A stretch of 64,000 nucleotides of DNA from Fallopia convolvulus. Lineage: Eukaryota > Streptophyta > Magnoliopsida > Caryophyllales > Polygonaceae. The notes beneath the pieces are model-generated. The model was not told the DNA's origin. It searched no databases and worked only from the letters and a program-made list of their open reading frames with translations. The stretch spans positions 11,021,338 to 11,085,337 of the forward strand of contig OZ024735.1 in assembly GCA_964016875.1 (NCBI GenBank), in the 5' to 3' direction. The translations under genes were made by a program, and so were the position numbers. Below are positions 53,391 to 64,000 of the stretch, piece by piece (position 1 is the first letter of the stretch; each line of letters starts with the position of its first letter).

Positions 53391-54235
53391 CGAGAGAAGC
53401 GAGATCGATTGATGATGATGATGTTGATCGAACAAGCACAAGCAAAGACTCGAGTTTGTGGAGCCCAAAGACTAGATAAACCTTTCTTAGGGTTTATCTA
53501 ATCTCAAGCTGATTTTATTGACTGAAATAACAAGAGTATAAATAGAGAATACAACGCTATTCCTTGGAGAGCAAGTAACCCATGTCTTGCTTCCAAAGAT
53601 ATAATAAAATATCTATAACTATATCTATCTAGATTTCCTTAAATAAAATAAATCATGGCTGATTTATTTATTTAAGAAAATATCCTAACAAACTCAAAAT
53701 ATCTAAAAGATAATACAAACATAGGAGAGAGAATAATCAACCACTAACATCAGCCTATGGTCGAAATCCTCTTAACATAAATAAATAAAAATCGTCCTTA
53801 ATAAAATAATTAAAGATAGAAATTCAAACTAAAGATAAGATTCCCGTAAGACTTGAACAACTCTCAGTAAAACTCATTTTTCGGTCCTTTTCTGTTGGAT
53901 TATGGATTTGATGTAAACTACAAAGTTGTAGAACCTTTAATTATCTTTCCAACGAGTACTTATTGGACTTGAGATGAATTTTCTAGCCCAAGTTATGACC
54001 AGTTTACTGAGGACTGTTTTCCATTTGACGGGCTTCTTACTTTTCGAACTTTTGTGACTTGATTCTCTTCCTTGCTGGCTTTGGAAGCCATGGATGGATA
54101 TTTTGAAGAGATAGTATCAAGTCCATGAAGTTGTCCTTGTACTTGAATGCCCGATACCTTGGAAAAGGTCTTGGCCTTGACCTCCTAAACACCTTCTTTG
54201 CAAGCGTCTTTTTCATGGTCCTTTGATCGCTATCA
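53391..54235 (-). repeat. 3' LTR of E1, truncated
   Basis: On the minus strand it starts TGATAGCGATCAAAGG and breaks off at GCTTCTCTCG. It carries the end of the gag ORF (stop at 54037-54039). Confidence 0.85.
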
Positions 54236-55135
54236 TTCTCCCCCACTTGACCTCGAATCGTCCTCGATTCGATGTTGCATGTAAGATTAAGAGGAGAAAA
54301 ATCTTGAAATGCTGGAGATACTAAAGGCACCATGGTTCGTAAAGAAGGTTTTGGAGCAAACATAGTTGGTGGAAGACATTGAATCATCTCTTGGACATTA
54401 TGGCTCTCTTTGATTGAAACTCCATTTGAGACATCAACTTCTTCCTCCATACTCTCATCTTGCAAGTTGTCCTCAGCTGGAACCTCCTTCTTCAAACTTT
54501 CATCCACAATATGGCATTGAGGAACACATGGAAGGTCACTTGATTCTTTAGAGGTCTCTTGGCACTGTGGGGCTGTAACTTTCTCTTCTTGAGTGAAAAT
54601 TCCTGGTTTTGGTGAGTTAGAAACTCCCATTTCCTGCAAAAAAGAGTTAGTATCTAAACCAATAGAAGAAGAGTTAGAATTATACCTCATTTGACTAGAA
54701 TTATCCAAAGCCTCCTTAGTCAAGTCCAAAGACTCGTACTTGTGATTCAAGGATCGGATTGGAGCTCTCTTTTGGCAAGCAGGTGCACAAACTGCTCTAT
54801 ATCTTCTATACAACTCCTCATCGTTTGTCACATACATCTTTTGCATTACAAACTTCATTTGATCCTAGTTTGCAATTGGAATCAAGCCTTGACGTCTTCT
54901 AGATTGACATATCCATAACCAAAAGAAACAGGCAGAACCAACAAGGTAGTTAGTCACCCATGGAAGGATATCCCATTCATTATAACCATAGTAGTCAAGG
55001 TAGTAATCAACATGTTGCTCCATGCCATGTAATCATCCGGTCCATACTCTCCAGAAAAAGGCTCAATCTTTGGAGGTCTTTGTACCCTTGGAAGTGGTAG
55101 AATATCATTAAAGGGATCACGCCAATACATCTTAA
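54037..55135 (-). pseudogene. E1 gag with LTR-encoded tail
   Basis: The start near 55135 reads MYWRDPFNDILPLPRVQRPP and KIEPFSGEYGPDDYMAW, the start of a gag core. A frameshift in the part to 54860 breaks it. It then continues MKFVMQKMYVTNDEELYRRY, with an acidic and Ser-rich region behind it. Around residue 203 of the 54858 frame, RGQVGEND is encoded by the polypurine tract. The last 67 or so residues (KKVFRRSRPRPFPRYRAFKY) lie in the LTR. There is no zinc knuckle. Gag function is therefore doubtful. Confidence 0.75.
54236..54249 (-). other. Polypurine tract of E1
   Basis: The minus strand reads CAAGTGGGGGAGAA directly before the LTR. Confidence 0.82.
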
Positions 55136-56517
55136 TCCTGAAAACAAAGCAATAAAACGAGAGAGAGTAATGTGTTCCAAAAGCAAATCACACATGCAAT
55201 ACCACACCTCAATCAAGCCAAAACTTGCCTCAAAGCAATCCAATCAACTTAATTCAATTTTTGGGTTGAATTGAGGGAGTAAAGGGGTAGATAGGGTGTA
55301 GATGTGGTATACTAATGATAAATAAAGGAAATATGCAGCTTTAGCAAATGGAAAGTATGCAATAAGACTATGCAAATAATTCCTCTATGAGCTTTAAAAC
55401 ACATGCAATGTCTCAATTGACTCTATGCACGTTAATAAAGCCAAATTAATCATGCAAGGACAGAAATATGGTGGGCTAAAAGTGACTTTTTGTTTTGTCA
55501 CTATTTTTCTTCAAAGTGATTTCTACTTAACTATTTTTAAGCAAGCAGTCACTAGGGTTGAAAGTGGCTTAAAACTAGTTGGGGTAGATCACTTTTGCTT
55601 TTTTGAATTTTTTTTGAATTTATGCACAAACTACTCTTGTGCTAGAATTGAGAAACAAGCAAAGCAATGCAACAACTGAATGCAAGGGTAAAAACGAAAA
55701 CAACTAGGCTGATTTTTTTTATCTAAGTGACTTTACACTACCAATGAAACCAACTAGACGCCAAATTAACAAAGAAGAAAAGGGGTAAGGCCGAGTATAT
55801 GGGATGCAATGACAAAAATCAGCAATTATCAACAATGCAATATGAATCTCTATTGATCATGCAACATGCAATAAAAACTCATAAAAATTGTAGGATGACA
55901 AAAGCTAATCTATATTGCAACACAACTCAACCAATTCAACCAAAAGCATGCAACAAATCCCTTAAAATCTCCTAGATGGGTTATTACTTGGGGGACAAGC
56001 AACAACAAGGAGGGTTAGGGTTTGGTGAAGGCTCGACTGAGGTCTAGGGTTAGGGTTTGTGGTTCGGTTCTAGGTTTTAGTGGCTGGTAGGGTTTCGAAC
56101 TAGGGTTACCTAATTAGGGCTAGGGTTTGCAAATTAGGGTTAGGTTTCGAATGGGTCTGGCCGCCAATTAGGGTTAGGGTTACGAGGATGGGGGTAGGCG
56201 AATTAGGGTTAGGGTGGTCCGATTAGGGTGGTGTTGGTGGGGTTAGGTTCGAGTGGTGGGGGGGGGTGGTGCAGTTAGGGTTAGCGACACCAGGTCGTGG
56301 TGGTTAGGTGGTGGCGGGTGGTGGTGTTGCCGGAATTATGTGGTGGTTGGGTTAAAAAAATTCAGATTATGGTCTTAAAAATTCTAGCTTTGGGTAAAGG
56401 TTCGAATTTTAGGATCAAAAACTGAATTAAATTAACTAGAAAGCAAATTAAGGAAAGAAAATTTTACTTGGCGAGACGCTGGATTATGATACCACTTGTT
56501 GGTCTCTGAGTACCACT
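55136..56517 (-). other. Leader of E1 with telomere-like repeats and doubled primer-site sequence
   Basis: No gene. 56010-56290 is filled with TTAGGGTTAGGG-like phrases separated by other bases. Next to the LTR the minus strand reads TGGTACTCAGAG (one base inserted against TGGTATCAGAG), and about 20 bases on TGGTATCATAATCC, so two imperfect primer-site-like sequences follow each other. Confidence 0.72.
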
Positions 56518-57665
56518 TGATACGTGATTGCCCGGAATCCTCCGTAGAAACCTCGTATATGACCAACACAAGTCCCGATCTTGCCAGTAAACGAGCGATC
56601 CAACCTGAATTTGCTTATCAATGTGAGAAATCGTGCACAACAAGTAACAAACGAAATTGAATTGATTGAATGAGAACCGATCAGATTTGATAGAATAGTT
56701 CAACTTGATAGTTCAAACGGATTGGCTCTAACGCTAAATCCGAATGATTAACTAGTTTGATCTTTAACAATCACAACTAGAACAATCTAATTGAATAAAA
56801 CCACAAATCAGATTCGAACAAGAGAGAAGCGAGATCGATTGATGGTGATGATGTTGATCGAACAAGCACAAGCAAAGACTCGAGTTTTTGGAGCCCAAAG
56901 ACTAGATAAACCTTTCTTAGGGTTTATCTAACCTCAAGCTGATTTTATTGAATGAAATGACAAGAGTATAAATAGAGACTACAATGTTATTCCTTGGAGA
57001 TCAAGTAACCCATGTCTTGCTTCCAAAGATATAATAAAATATCTATAACTGTATCTATCTAGATTTCCTTAAATAAAATAAATCATGGCTGATTTATTTA
57101 TTTAAGAAAATATCCTCACAAACTCAAAATATCTAAAAGATAATAAAAACATAGGAGAGGGAATAATCAACCACTAACATCAGCCTATGGTCGAAATCCT
57201 CTTAACATAAATAAATAAAAATCGTCCTTAATAAAATAATTAAAGATAGAAATTCAAACTAAAGATAAGATTCCCGTAAGACTTGATTAGCTCTCAGTAA
57301 AACCCATTTTTCGGTCCTTTTCTGTTTGATTCTGCATTTGATGTAAACTACAAAGTTGTAGAACGTTTAATTATCTTTCCAACGAGTACTTATCGGACTT
57401 GAGATGATTTTTCTAGCCCAAGTTATGATCAGTTTACTGAGCATTGTTTTCCATTTGACGGGCTTCTTACTTTCCGAACTTTTGTGACTTGATTCTCTTC
57501 CTTGCTGGCCTTGGACGCCATGGATGGATATTTTGAAGAGATAGTATCAATTCCATGAAGTTGTCCTTGTACTTGAATGCCCGAGACCTTGGAAAAGGTC
57601 TTGGCCTTGACCTCCTAAACACCTTCTTTGCAAGCGTCTTCTTCATGGTCCTTTGATCGCTATCA
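56518..57665 (-). repeat. 5' LTR of E1
   Basis: 1,148 bases; on the + strand it starts TGATACGTGATTGCC and ends GATCGCTATCA. Its R-U5 end matches that of family B, while its U3 start encodes the E-type tail. Confidence 0.87.
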
Positions 57666-58621
57666 GAGCTCAAAGCTTCACTACCCCAAAGCATTTTGGG
57701 GCTCATGGAGGAGTACAAGGACGTATTCCCCGATGAGATACCGGCTGGCTTACCCCCAATTAGAGGAATAGAGCATCAAATCGATCACATTCCCGGGGCG
57801 TCATTGCCAAATAGGCCAGCCTATCGTATGAACCCCAAGGAGACCCAAGAGGTCCAATCCCAAGTCCAAGAGCTCTTGGATAAGGGATACATTAGGGAGA
57901 GTATGAGCCCTTGTGCTGTACCGGTGTTATTAGTTCCCAAGAAAGATAACACATGGAGAATGTGTGTCGATTGTAGGGCCATTAATAACATAACGGTAAA
58001 GTATAGGCACCCCATTCCTCGTCTTGATGACATGTTAGACGAATTGCATGGAGCCACAATGTTTTCCAAAATCGATTTAAAAAGTGACTACCATCAGATT
58101 CGTACGAAGGAAGGGGACGAGTGGAAAACGACCTTCAAGACCAAGTTTGGTCTCTATGAATGGCTTGTTATGCCATTCGGGCTCACAAATGCCCCTAGCA
58201 CATTCATGCGCTTGATGAACCATGTATTGAGACATTATATAGGGAAATTTGTAGTGGTTTACTTTGATGATATTTTAGTGTATAGCAAATCCCTAGAAGA
58301 GCATGAATGTAATTTGAGAGATGTGCTTACCACTTTGCGTCTTGAACACTTGTTTGCTAATTTGAAAAAGTGTGAGTTGTGCACTAATTCTGTCACCTTT
58401 CTTGGTTTTGTAGTTAGCTCACATGGATTACAAGTGGACGAGGCCAAGATTAAGGCCATCAATGAATGGCCCACGCCTACTTCTGTTGGTCAAGTGAGGA
58501 GTTTCCATGGGCTGGCGAGCTTCTATAGAAGGTTCGTAAAGGACTTTAGCACTATTGCAGCCCCATTGACGGAGGTCACCAAGAAGAGGAGTGAGTTTAC
58601 ATGGGGACGTGCCCAGGAGAG
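57666..58621 (+). pseudogene. A2 reverse transcriptase
   Basis: Begins in the stretch before reverse transcriptase (ILGLMEEYKDVFPDEIPAGL) and continues through GIEHQIDHIPGASLPNRP, VDCRAINNITVKYRHPIPR and catalytic VVVYFDDILVYSKS to KKRSEFTWGRAQE. All of it is open. It is cut by solo LTR G at GAGAG and resumes at 59768. It closely matches A1. Confidence 0.92.
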
Positions 58622-59762
58622 TGATACGGAATTATCTCCTCGATTGCTCGATGATGACAATTCGGTCTTGTTTTGGCCCGATCTTGACAAGTAATACTCT
58701 TTCCAACCTGATTTGCCTTCAAAGTTAATAACTTGTTGCGCAAGAAACACGAATTGTAATTAACGAAACTGATTTGATAAATTGAAAGAATCAACTTTGA
58801 TAGTTCAATTGGATTGGCTCTAACGCTAAATCCAATTGATTAACTAGATTTGATCTTTAACAATCAAACTAGAACAATCTCAATTGACTAAATCAATCAA
58901 CCAAATTTAAGAACAAAAAAAAGAGAGAGAGAATTCGAATGGAGTATGAAGATGAACGATCAGTTTGAGTGCTTGAACACGATTGTTTTAATGGCCCAAG
59001 AGCAAGACTAAACCAAAGGGTTTAATCTTACTGAGCTGATTTTTATTAATGAAATTGCAAAGTATAAATAATGAATACAAATCTGAATCTTGGAGAGCAA
59101 GTAACCCATGTCTTGCTTCCAAAGATATAATAAAATAAAGTAGATGCAACTAACTAGATCCCCTTTAATTAAATAAATCAAATAAAGATTTATCTGACTT
59201 ATTTAATTAAGGAAACTAACCTAACAAACTATAAAAGATAACAAAAGATAGGAGAGAGAATAATCAACCACTGACATAAGCCTATTGGTCGAAATTCTCA
59301 TTATTAAAGCATAAAATCGTCCATAAATAAAATAAATAAAGATAGATATTTAAACTAAAGATAAGATTCCCGTAAGACTTGAACAACTCTCAGTAAAACC
59401 CATTTTTCGGCACTTTTCTGTTGGATTATGGATTTGATGTAAACAGCAAAGTTGTAGAACTTTTAATTATCTTTCCAACGAGTACTTAAAGGACTTGAGA
59501 TGAATTTTCTAGCCCATGTTATGACCAGTTTACTGAGCACTGTTATCTATTTGACGGGTTTCTTAACTTTCTGAACTTTCAAGACTTTATCCTCTTCCTT
59601 GGTGGCCTTGGACGCCATTGATGAACATTATCAAAGGATAATATCAAATCCATGAAAACCTTCTTGAACTTGAATGCTCGGGACCTTAGTAAAGGTCTTG
59701 GTGTTTGGCCTCCATTCGTCTTCAATAAATCATCCGCTTGGATCCTCCCTTGATTTGTATCA
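58622..59762 (-). mobile_element. G: solo LTR in A2 pol
   Basis: 1,141 bases with TG...CA ends and duplication GAGAG (58617-58621 and 59763-59767). On the minus strand it starts TGATACAAATCAAGGG and encodes TPRPLLRSRAFKFKKVF. Removing it and one GAGAG restores the A1-like order AQE/RAFN. It is related to E-type LTRs but has a different U3 start. Confidence 0.92.
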
Positions 59763-59767
59763 GAGAG

Positions 59768-61746
59768 AGCCTTCAACACTCTGAAGCTCAAGTTGACGCA
59801 AGCTCCCTTGTTAGTGTTGCCAGATTTCACACGTCCTTTTGAGGTGGAGTGTGATGCAAGTGGAGTCGGCATTGGAGGCGTGCTCATGCAAGAAGGTAAG
59901 CCTATTGCCTTCTTTTCTGAAAAGTTAAAAGGTGCATGTTTAAACTACTCGACCTATGATAAAGAGTTGTATGTTTTGTATCGAGTGCTTAAAACATGGC
60001 AACATTATCTTTGGCCTAGGGAATTTGTGCTTAAAACTGACCATGAATCCTTGAAACACTTTAAAAGTCAAGATAAAATGGATAGGAGGCATGGTAGATG
60101 GATGGAATTCATTGAAACATTTCCTTATGTGATTAAGTTTAAAAGAGGAAAAGATAATGTTGTAGTTGATGCCTTGTATAGACGCCACACCTTACTTGTT
60201 TCATTGGACTCTAGAGTATTAGGATTCACTTATATTCGTGAGTTATATGAAACTGATCTTGATTTTGGTGATGCGTTTAAGAGCTGTCATGAAAAAGGTT
60301 GTAATGAAAAATACTATATTCATGATGGTTTTCTTTTTAGAGTTGATAAAGTATGTATACCTCGTTGTTCATTGCGTTTATTGCTTGTTGAGGAAGCTCA
60401 TAGGGGCAGCCTAATGGGACATTTTGGGAGGGACAAAACTTATCATACTCTTAGGGCTCATTTCTATTGGCCACACATGCTTAGGGGTGTTGAGAATGTT
60501 GTTAAGAGATGCATTGATTGTCTTAGAGCTAAATCTAAACTTATGCCAAATGGACTTTACACACCATTACCAACGCCTACAGCCCCTTGGGAGGACCTTT
60601 CTATGGACTTTATAGTTGGGTTACCTAGAACTAAGAAGGGGAGGGATTCAATCATGATGGTAGTGGATAGGTTTAGCAAGATGGCGCATTTTGTAGCATG
60701 TCATAAGACCGATGATGCTACTAATGTGGCTCAATTATTCTTTAGAGAGATAGTCAGATTACATGGGATTCCTAAGACCATAGTTAGTGATAGAGACACT
60801 AAGTTCCTTAGCCATTTTTGGAGAACTTTATGGAAAAAACTAGGGACTAAGTTGTTGTTTTCTACCTCTAGTCACCCTCAAACTGATGGCCAAACCGAGG
60901 TGACCAATAGGACATTAGCTACGATTCTTAGGGCTATCATTAAGAAGAATTTGAAGCGCTGGGATGAGGCTTTACCTCACGTGGAGTTTGCATATAATAG
61001 GATTGTTCATTCTTCTACTAAATTAACTCCATTTGAATGTGTTTATGGTACTAATCCTCTAACCCCACTAGATCTTACCCCATTGCCAATGAGGGAGAAT
61101 GAGAACTTTGATGCAGGGAAACATGTGGACTTTATTAAGGAATTGCATGCTCGGACGAGGCTGCAATTGGAGAGAAAAGCCGAGTACAATGCAAGGAGAG
61201 CTAATCATGGAAGGCGTCACATTGTTTTCCAGCCCAGACTTGGTGTGGGCTCACTTGAGGAAGGAACGATTCCCGGAGCAAAGGAAGAGCAAGCTGTCCC
61301 CTCGAGGAGATGGACCTTTCAAGGTGCTTCAATGAATCGGGGACAATGCATACAAGTTGGAGCTGCCCGGAGACTATGGAGTAAGCGCCACCTTCAACGT
61401 CGCTGATCTCACGCCATACCTGGCCATTGATGAGGACTTGGATTCGGGGTCGAATCCTTTTCAAGAAGGGGAGGTTGATGAAGGATCATCTAGTCAGCCA
61501 CCTCCAAGTGCCCCTACACTCTTTGATGGGCCAATCACTAGATCCCGAGCCAAGAAGCTACAAAGTGGAATGCATGCTTTTGTGTGTTATATTTGTGCTA
61601 AGGAGGCAGGAGCATGCATGGAATCCAAGGCTAGGGTGGTGTGTGTCTTGAGCATCGGGGGATCATCGAGCCTCGGTTGCAGTGGCGCGCCCCAGTCCAG
61701 CGGTGCAGCAACGTGCCCCAGTCCAACGACACATCAACGCACCTAG
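59768..61746 (+). pseudogene. A2 RNase H, integrase and LTR-encoded tail
   Basis: RNase H has VECDASGVGIGG and LKTDHESLKHFKSQD. Integrase follows with the HHCC region ending KRCIDCLRAKS, then MDFIVGLP, VSDRDTKF and TEVTNRTL (D, D, E). The frame shifts near 61235 (FQP/DLVWAHLR), and a TGA at 61333-61335 interrupts VLQ/IGDNAYK. The tail with FNVADLTPYL and SNPFQEGEVDEG passes through the polypurine tract into the LTR (GPITRSRAKKLQ) to a stop at 61746. Confidence 0.92.
61463..61475 (+). other. Polypurine tract of A2
   Basis: AAGAAGGGGAGGT directly before the 3' LTR. Confidence 0.9.
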
Positions 61747-62442
61747 TCCAGCGCCGCGATGCAACGGCGCACCCTTGCGCAAGCTTGTCCGAGTGTGCGC
61801 GCGTCTGCCTGCCAAGTTAACATGTGTTGGTTTTATTTATTAGACTTGTTTTATTGGGCCATTTCCATTTTGGGCCTTAGCTGACTATTAAGTTTAATTA
61901 GACTTTTATTTGTTATTTCCATTATTATTTCAGGATATATAATAGTTCTAGGTGGTTATTTTTCAGATTAGACAACTCAGAATTTGTATTTGCTTTCTCA
62001 TTGAATAGAGAGAAAACGAGAGCCTTTGGCTTTCAACGAGTGTGTGAATCGGCAGCTTGGTTTGTTTGAATTGTGTCAATACTCGTCGAAGATTGGTGCC
62101 TTTCAACGATCACGAGCCCCCTTCTTGTGCTTCAAGGTCTCGTTCCTTGTTGTGTAAGATTGTATAAAGGTTGATTCTTCGTCCATTCTATTAGGATCTT
62201 GGTTGAAATACATACCAAGGGTTTAATAGTTGTCTTGAAGGGTTATCCTTCTTTAATCTGCGTCGGTTTCTTCCATTGAGTATTCATTTCTGTTCGTTCT
62301 CCATTGTTGCGTCATTTCCTTTGATTGAGTCGTGTCTTTCATTTCGAGTTTCATCTTCATTTGTTCTGACCATTGCTTCATTGTATTTCTCGTTGAGTTG
62401 TGAACGTCGAAGATCGGGCACCATACGGCTAACCCCGTATCA
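61476..62442 (+). repeat. 3' LTR of A2
   Basis: 967 bases from TGATGAAGGATC to CCCCGTATCA. The box reads TATATAATAG here because one A of TATAAATAG is lost. Confidence 0.9.
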
Positions 62443-62962
62443 TGATCTAACATTGCACGCGAATATTAGATGAAATGTCCATGTAAATGTCACTCCTAAA
62501 TGTGGCATTCGGTTTCTAGTTTCGAATTCATGCTCTTATTCGACCGGCCTTGATTTTGTAGTGCAGAATGTGCTAAGTGGCTTGATACTATCCTCATTCT
62601 TTAACTTATGCCTAGATGTCTATAAAGTTCACTTGTTTTTTCTCCTTTTGCCTTTAAAATGACTTTGATCTAACATTGCACGCAAAATGTTCGATGAAAT
62701 GTCCATGTAAATGTCACTCATAAATGTGGCATTCTGTTTCTAGTTTCGAATTCAAGGTTTTACTCGACCGGTCTTGTTTTTGTAGTGCATAATGTACTTA
62801 TTGCCTTGATACTATCCTCATTCTATATGCTTATGCCTAGATGTCTTTAAAGTTCACTTCTTTTTTCTCGTTTTGCCGTTAAAATGACTAGTGATCTAAC
62901 ATTGCACGCCAAGTGTTCGATGAAATGACAATGTAACTGTCACTCCTAAATGTGGCATTCGG
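62443..62962. repeat. 225-base satellite right of A2
   Basis: Two monomers and a part: AAATGACTT at 62657 and 62882, period 225. It begins with the TGATC duplication of A2 and ends at CATTCGG where LTR E2 begins. Confidence 0.88.
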
Positions 62963-63692
62963 TGATAGCGATCAAAGGACCATGAAGAAGACGCTTGCAA
63001 AGAAGGTGTTTAGGAGGCCAAGGCAAGACCTTTTCCAAGGTCTCGGGCATTCAAGTACAAGGATAACTTCATGGACTTGATACTATCTCTTCAAAATATC
63101 CATCCATGGCGTTCAAATACAGCAAGGAAGAGAATCAAGTCACAAAAGTTCAGAAAGTAAGAAGTCCGTCAAATGGAAAACAGTGCTCAGTAAACTGGTC
63201 ATAACTTGGGCTAGAAAATTCATCTCAAGTCCGATAAGTACTCGTTGGAAAGATAATTAAAAGTTATACAACTTTGTAGTTTACATCAAATCCAGAATCC
63301 AACAGCAAAGGATCGAACAATGGGTTTTACCGAGAGTTGTTCAAGTCTTACGGAAATCTTATCTTTAGTTTGAATTTCTATCTTTAATTATTTTATTAAG
63401 GACAATTTTTATTTATGTTAAGAGGATTTCGACCATAGGCTGATGTTAGTGGTTGATTATTCTCTCTCCTATGTTTTTATTATCTTTTAGATATTTTGAG
63501 TTTGTTATGATATTTTCTTAAATAAATAAATCAGCCATGATTTATTTTATTTAAGGAAATCTAGACAGATTTAATTAGATATTTTATTATATCTTGGGAA
63601 GCAAGACAAGGGGCCTAATCTATCTATTAGGGCCGGCCATATGTCTTCCTTGCTCCCCAAGGAATAGCTTTGTATTCTCTATTTATACTTTG
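62963..63692 (+). repeat. E2: 5' LTR of an E-type element, second half deleted
   Basis: Starts TGATAGCGATCAAAGG and follows the E LTR to ATTTATACTTTGCAAT, then jumps to leader sequence. About 400 bases of LTR and the primer site are missing. The U3 tail frame is present but shifted near 63025. Confidence 0.8.
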
Positions 63693-64000
63693 CAATCCAG
63701 CGTCTCGACAAGTAAAAATTTCTTTCCTTAATTTGCTTTCTAGTTGATTTAATTCAGTTTTTGATCCCAAAAATCCCGCCTTTACCCAAAGATTGAATTT
63801 TTGAGACCAAAGCTAGAATTTATAACCCTCAACCACCATATCTCCGCCACTCCACCACCACCAACCACCACCACCACCCCGAACTGGTGTCGCTCGACAC
63901 GACCGCACCACCCCCCACCATTGTCCGAACCCAACCCTACTAACCCTACCCTCATCGGACCAGCCTAACCCTAGATCGCCTACCCCCACCCCTCGAACCC
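63693..64000 (+). other. Leader of E2, running off the window
   Basis: CCAGCGTCTCGACAAGTAAA matches the E1 leader just after its primer site. It continues into CCACCA-rich and CCTAACCC-rich sequence to the window end. No gene. Confidence 0.8.

Larger units (their letters stand above)
53391..57665 (-). mobile_element. E1: gag-only gypsy-type element
   Basis: 5' LTR 56518-57665 (1,148 bases), leader, a short gag, polypurine tract and a truncated 3' LTR (53391-54235). No protease, reverse transcriptase or integrase is present between gag and the LTR, so it is a non-autonomous gag-bearing derivative (TR-GAG-like). It inserted in A2 just before reverse transcriptase; GAGCT (57666-57670) is probably the surviving half of its target duplication. 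The far end was lost in the deletion sealed by the fold-back. Confidence 0.83.
41733..62442 (+). mobile_element. A2: older family-A Ty3/gypsy element with nested insertions
   Basis: The LTRs (41733-42683, 951 bases; 61476-62442, 967 bases) are flanked by TGATC (41728-41732 and 62443-62447). They differ by indels of about 9 and 25 bases and more substitutions than in A1, so A2 is older. In order it has a primer site, leader, broken gag, then foreign DNA (C2 and E1), reverse transcriptase, solo LTR G, RNase H/integrase, tail and polypurine tract. The end of gag and the protease are missing, lost at the C2/E1 junction. Confidence 0.9.

Noticed and set aside
53374..53501. End of the 224-codon open frame that starts upstream at 52827.
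   Set aside because: After 53373 it reads through the fold-back and an E1 LTR, so the last 42 residues are chance fusion.
56010..56290. Interstitial telomere.
   Set aside because: The repeats are interrupted and mostly TTAGGGTTAGGG rather than a TTTAGGG array, and they recur at the same leader position in several elements.

Overview
The window looks like plant nuclear DNA, probably from a eudicot. It is AT-rich, built from nested LTR retrotransposons, carries initiator-Met-tRNA primer sites (TGGTATCAGAGC), and has plant-type splice signals. I found no host gene, tRNA, rRNA or CRISPR array. Almost every base is a retroelement or a 225-bp tandem repeat, which suggests pericentromeric or other heterochromatic sequence. 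Family letters (A to G) are mine, for use within this window only.

Layout. 1-948 is the 3' end of a Ty3/gypsy family-A element (A0, +). 949-1366 holds a fragment of an E/G-type LTR and a primer-binding site. An old LTR of family B (B2, -) is split into three pieces (1367-1378, 11885-12270, 21201-21958) by two insertions. The first is A1 (1379-11879, -, TSD TGATT), which itself carries the short element F (3761-6269, +, TSD TCTTG). The second is C1 (12271-21195, +, TSD AGAGA), whose 3' LTR carries a solo B LTR (18595-19746, TSD ACTTG). 21959-22827 is a 225-bp satellite. 22865-26512 (D1, -) and 27754-41714 (D2, +) are two broken gypsy elements arranged head to head around a B LTR. D2 is split by an 11-kb SIRE-like Ty1/copia element (29595-40566, -, TSD CCTTC). 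41733-62442 is a second family-A element (A2, +, TSD TGATC) inserted in the satellite. It contains a C tandem (45214-53373), a gag-only element E1 (53391-57665, -) and a solo LTR G (58622-59762, TSD GAGAG). The satellite resumes at 62443-62962 and an E-type element (E2, +) runs off the window end.

How the parts work. A, D and copia supply or once supplied gag, protease, reverse transcriptase, RNase H and integrase. Only the copia element looks largely coding-competent, and even there gag and pol lie in different frames. F, C and E1 lack pol and would depend on enzymes supplied in trans. F keeps an intact 334-residue ORF. C keeps what looks like a two-exon gene whose first exon is in the LTR and whose intron spans the LTR/internal boundary. 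In families A, E and F the reading frame runs through the polypurine tract into the 3' LTR, so the start of each LTR is also coding sequence.

The observations most worth following are the spliced C-family gene, the roughly 15-fold excess of GGGAAC/GTTCCC throughout the copia element, the AGCT array in every C LTR, the intact F ORF, LTR-encoded protein tails in several families, and a 17-bp fold-back at a deletion junction (53344-53390). All coordinates, counts and LTR divergences were read by eye; family and domain names rest on motif recognition, not searches.
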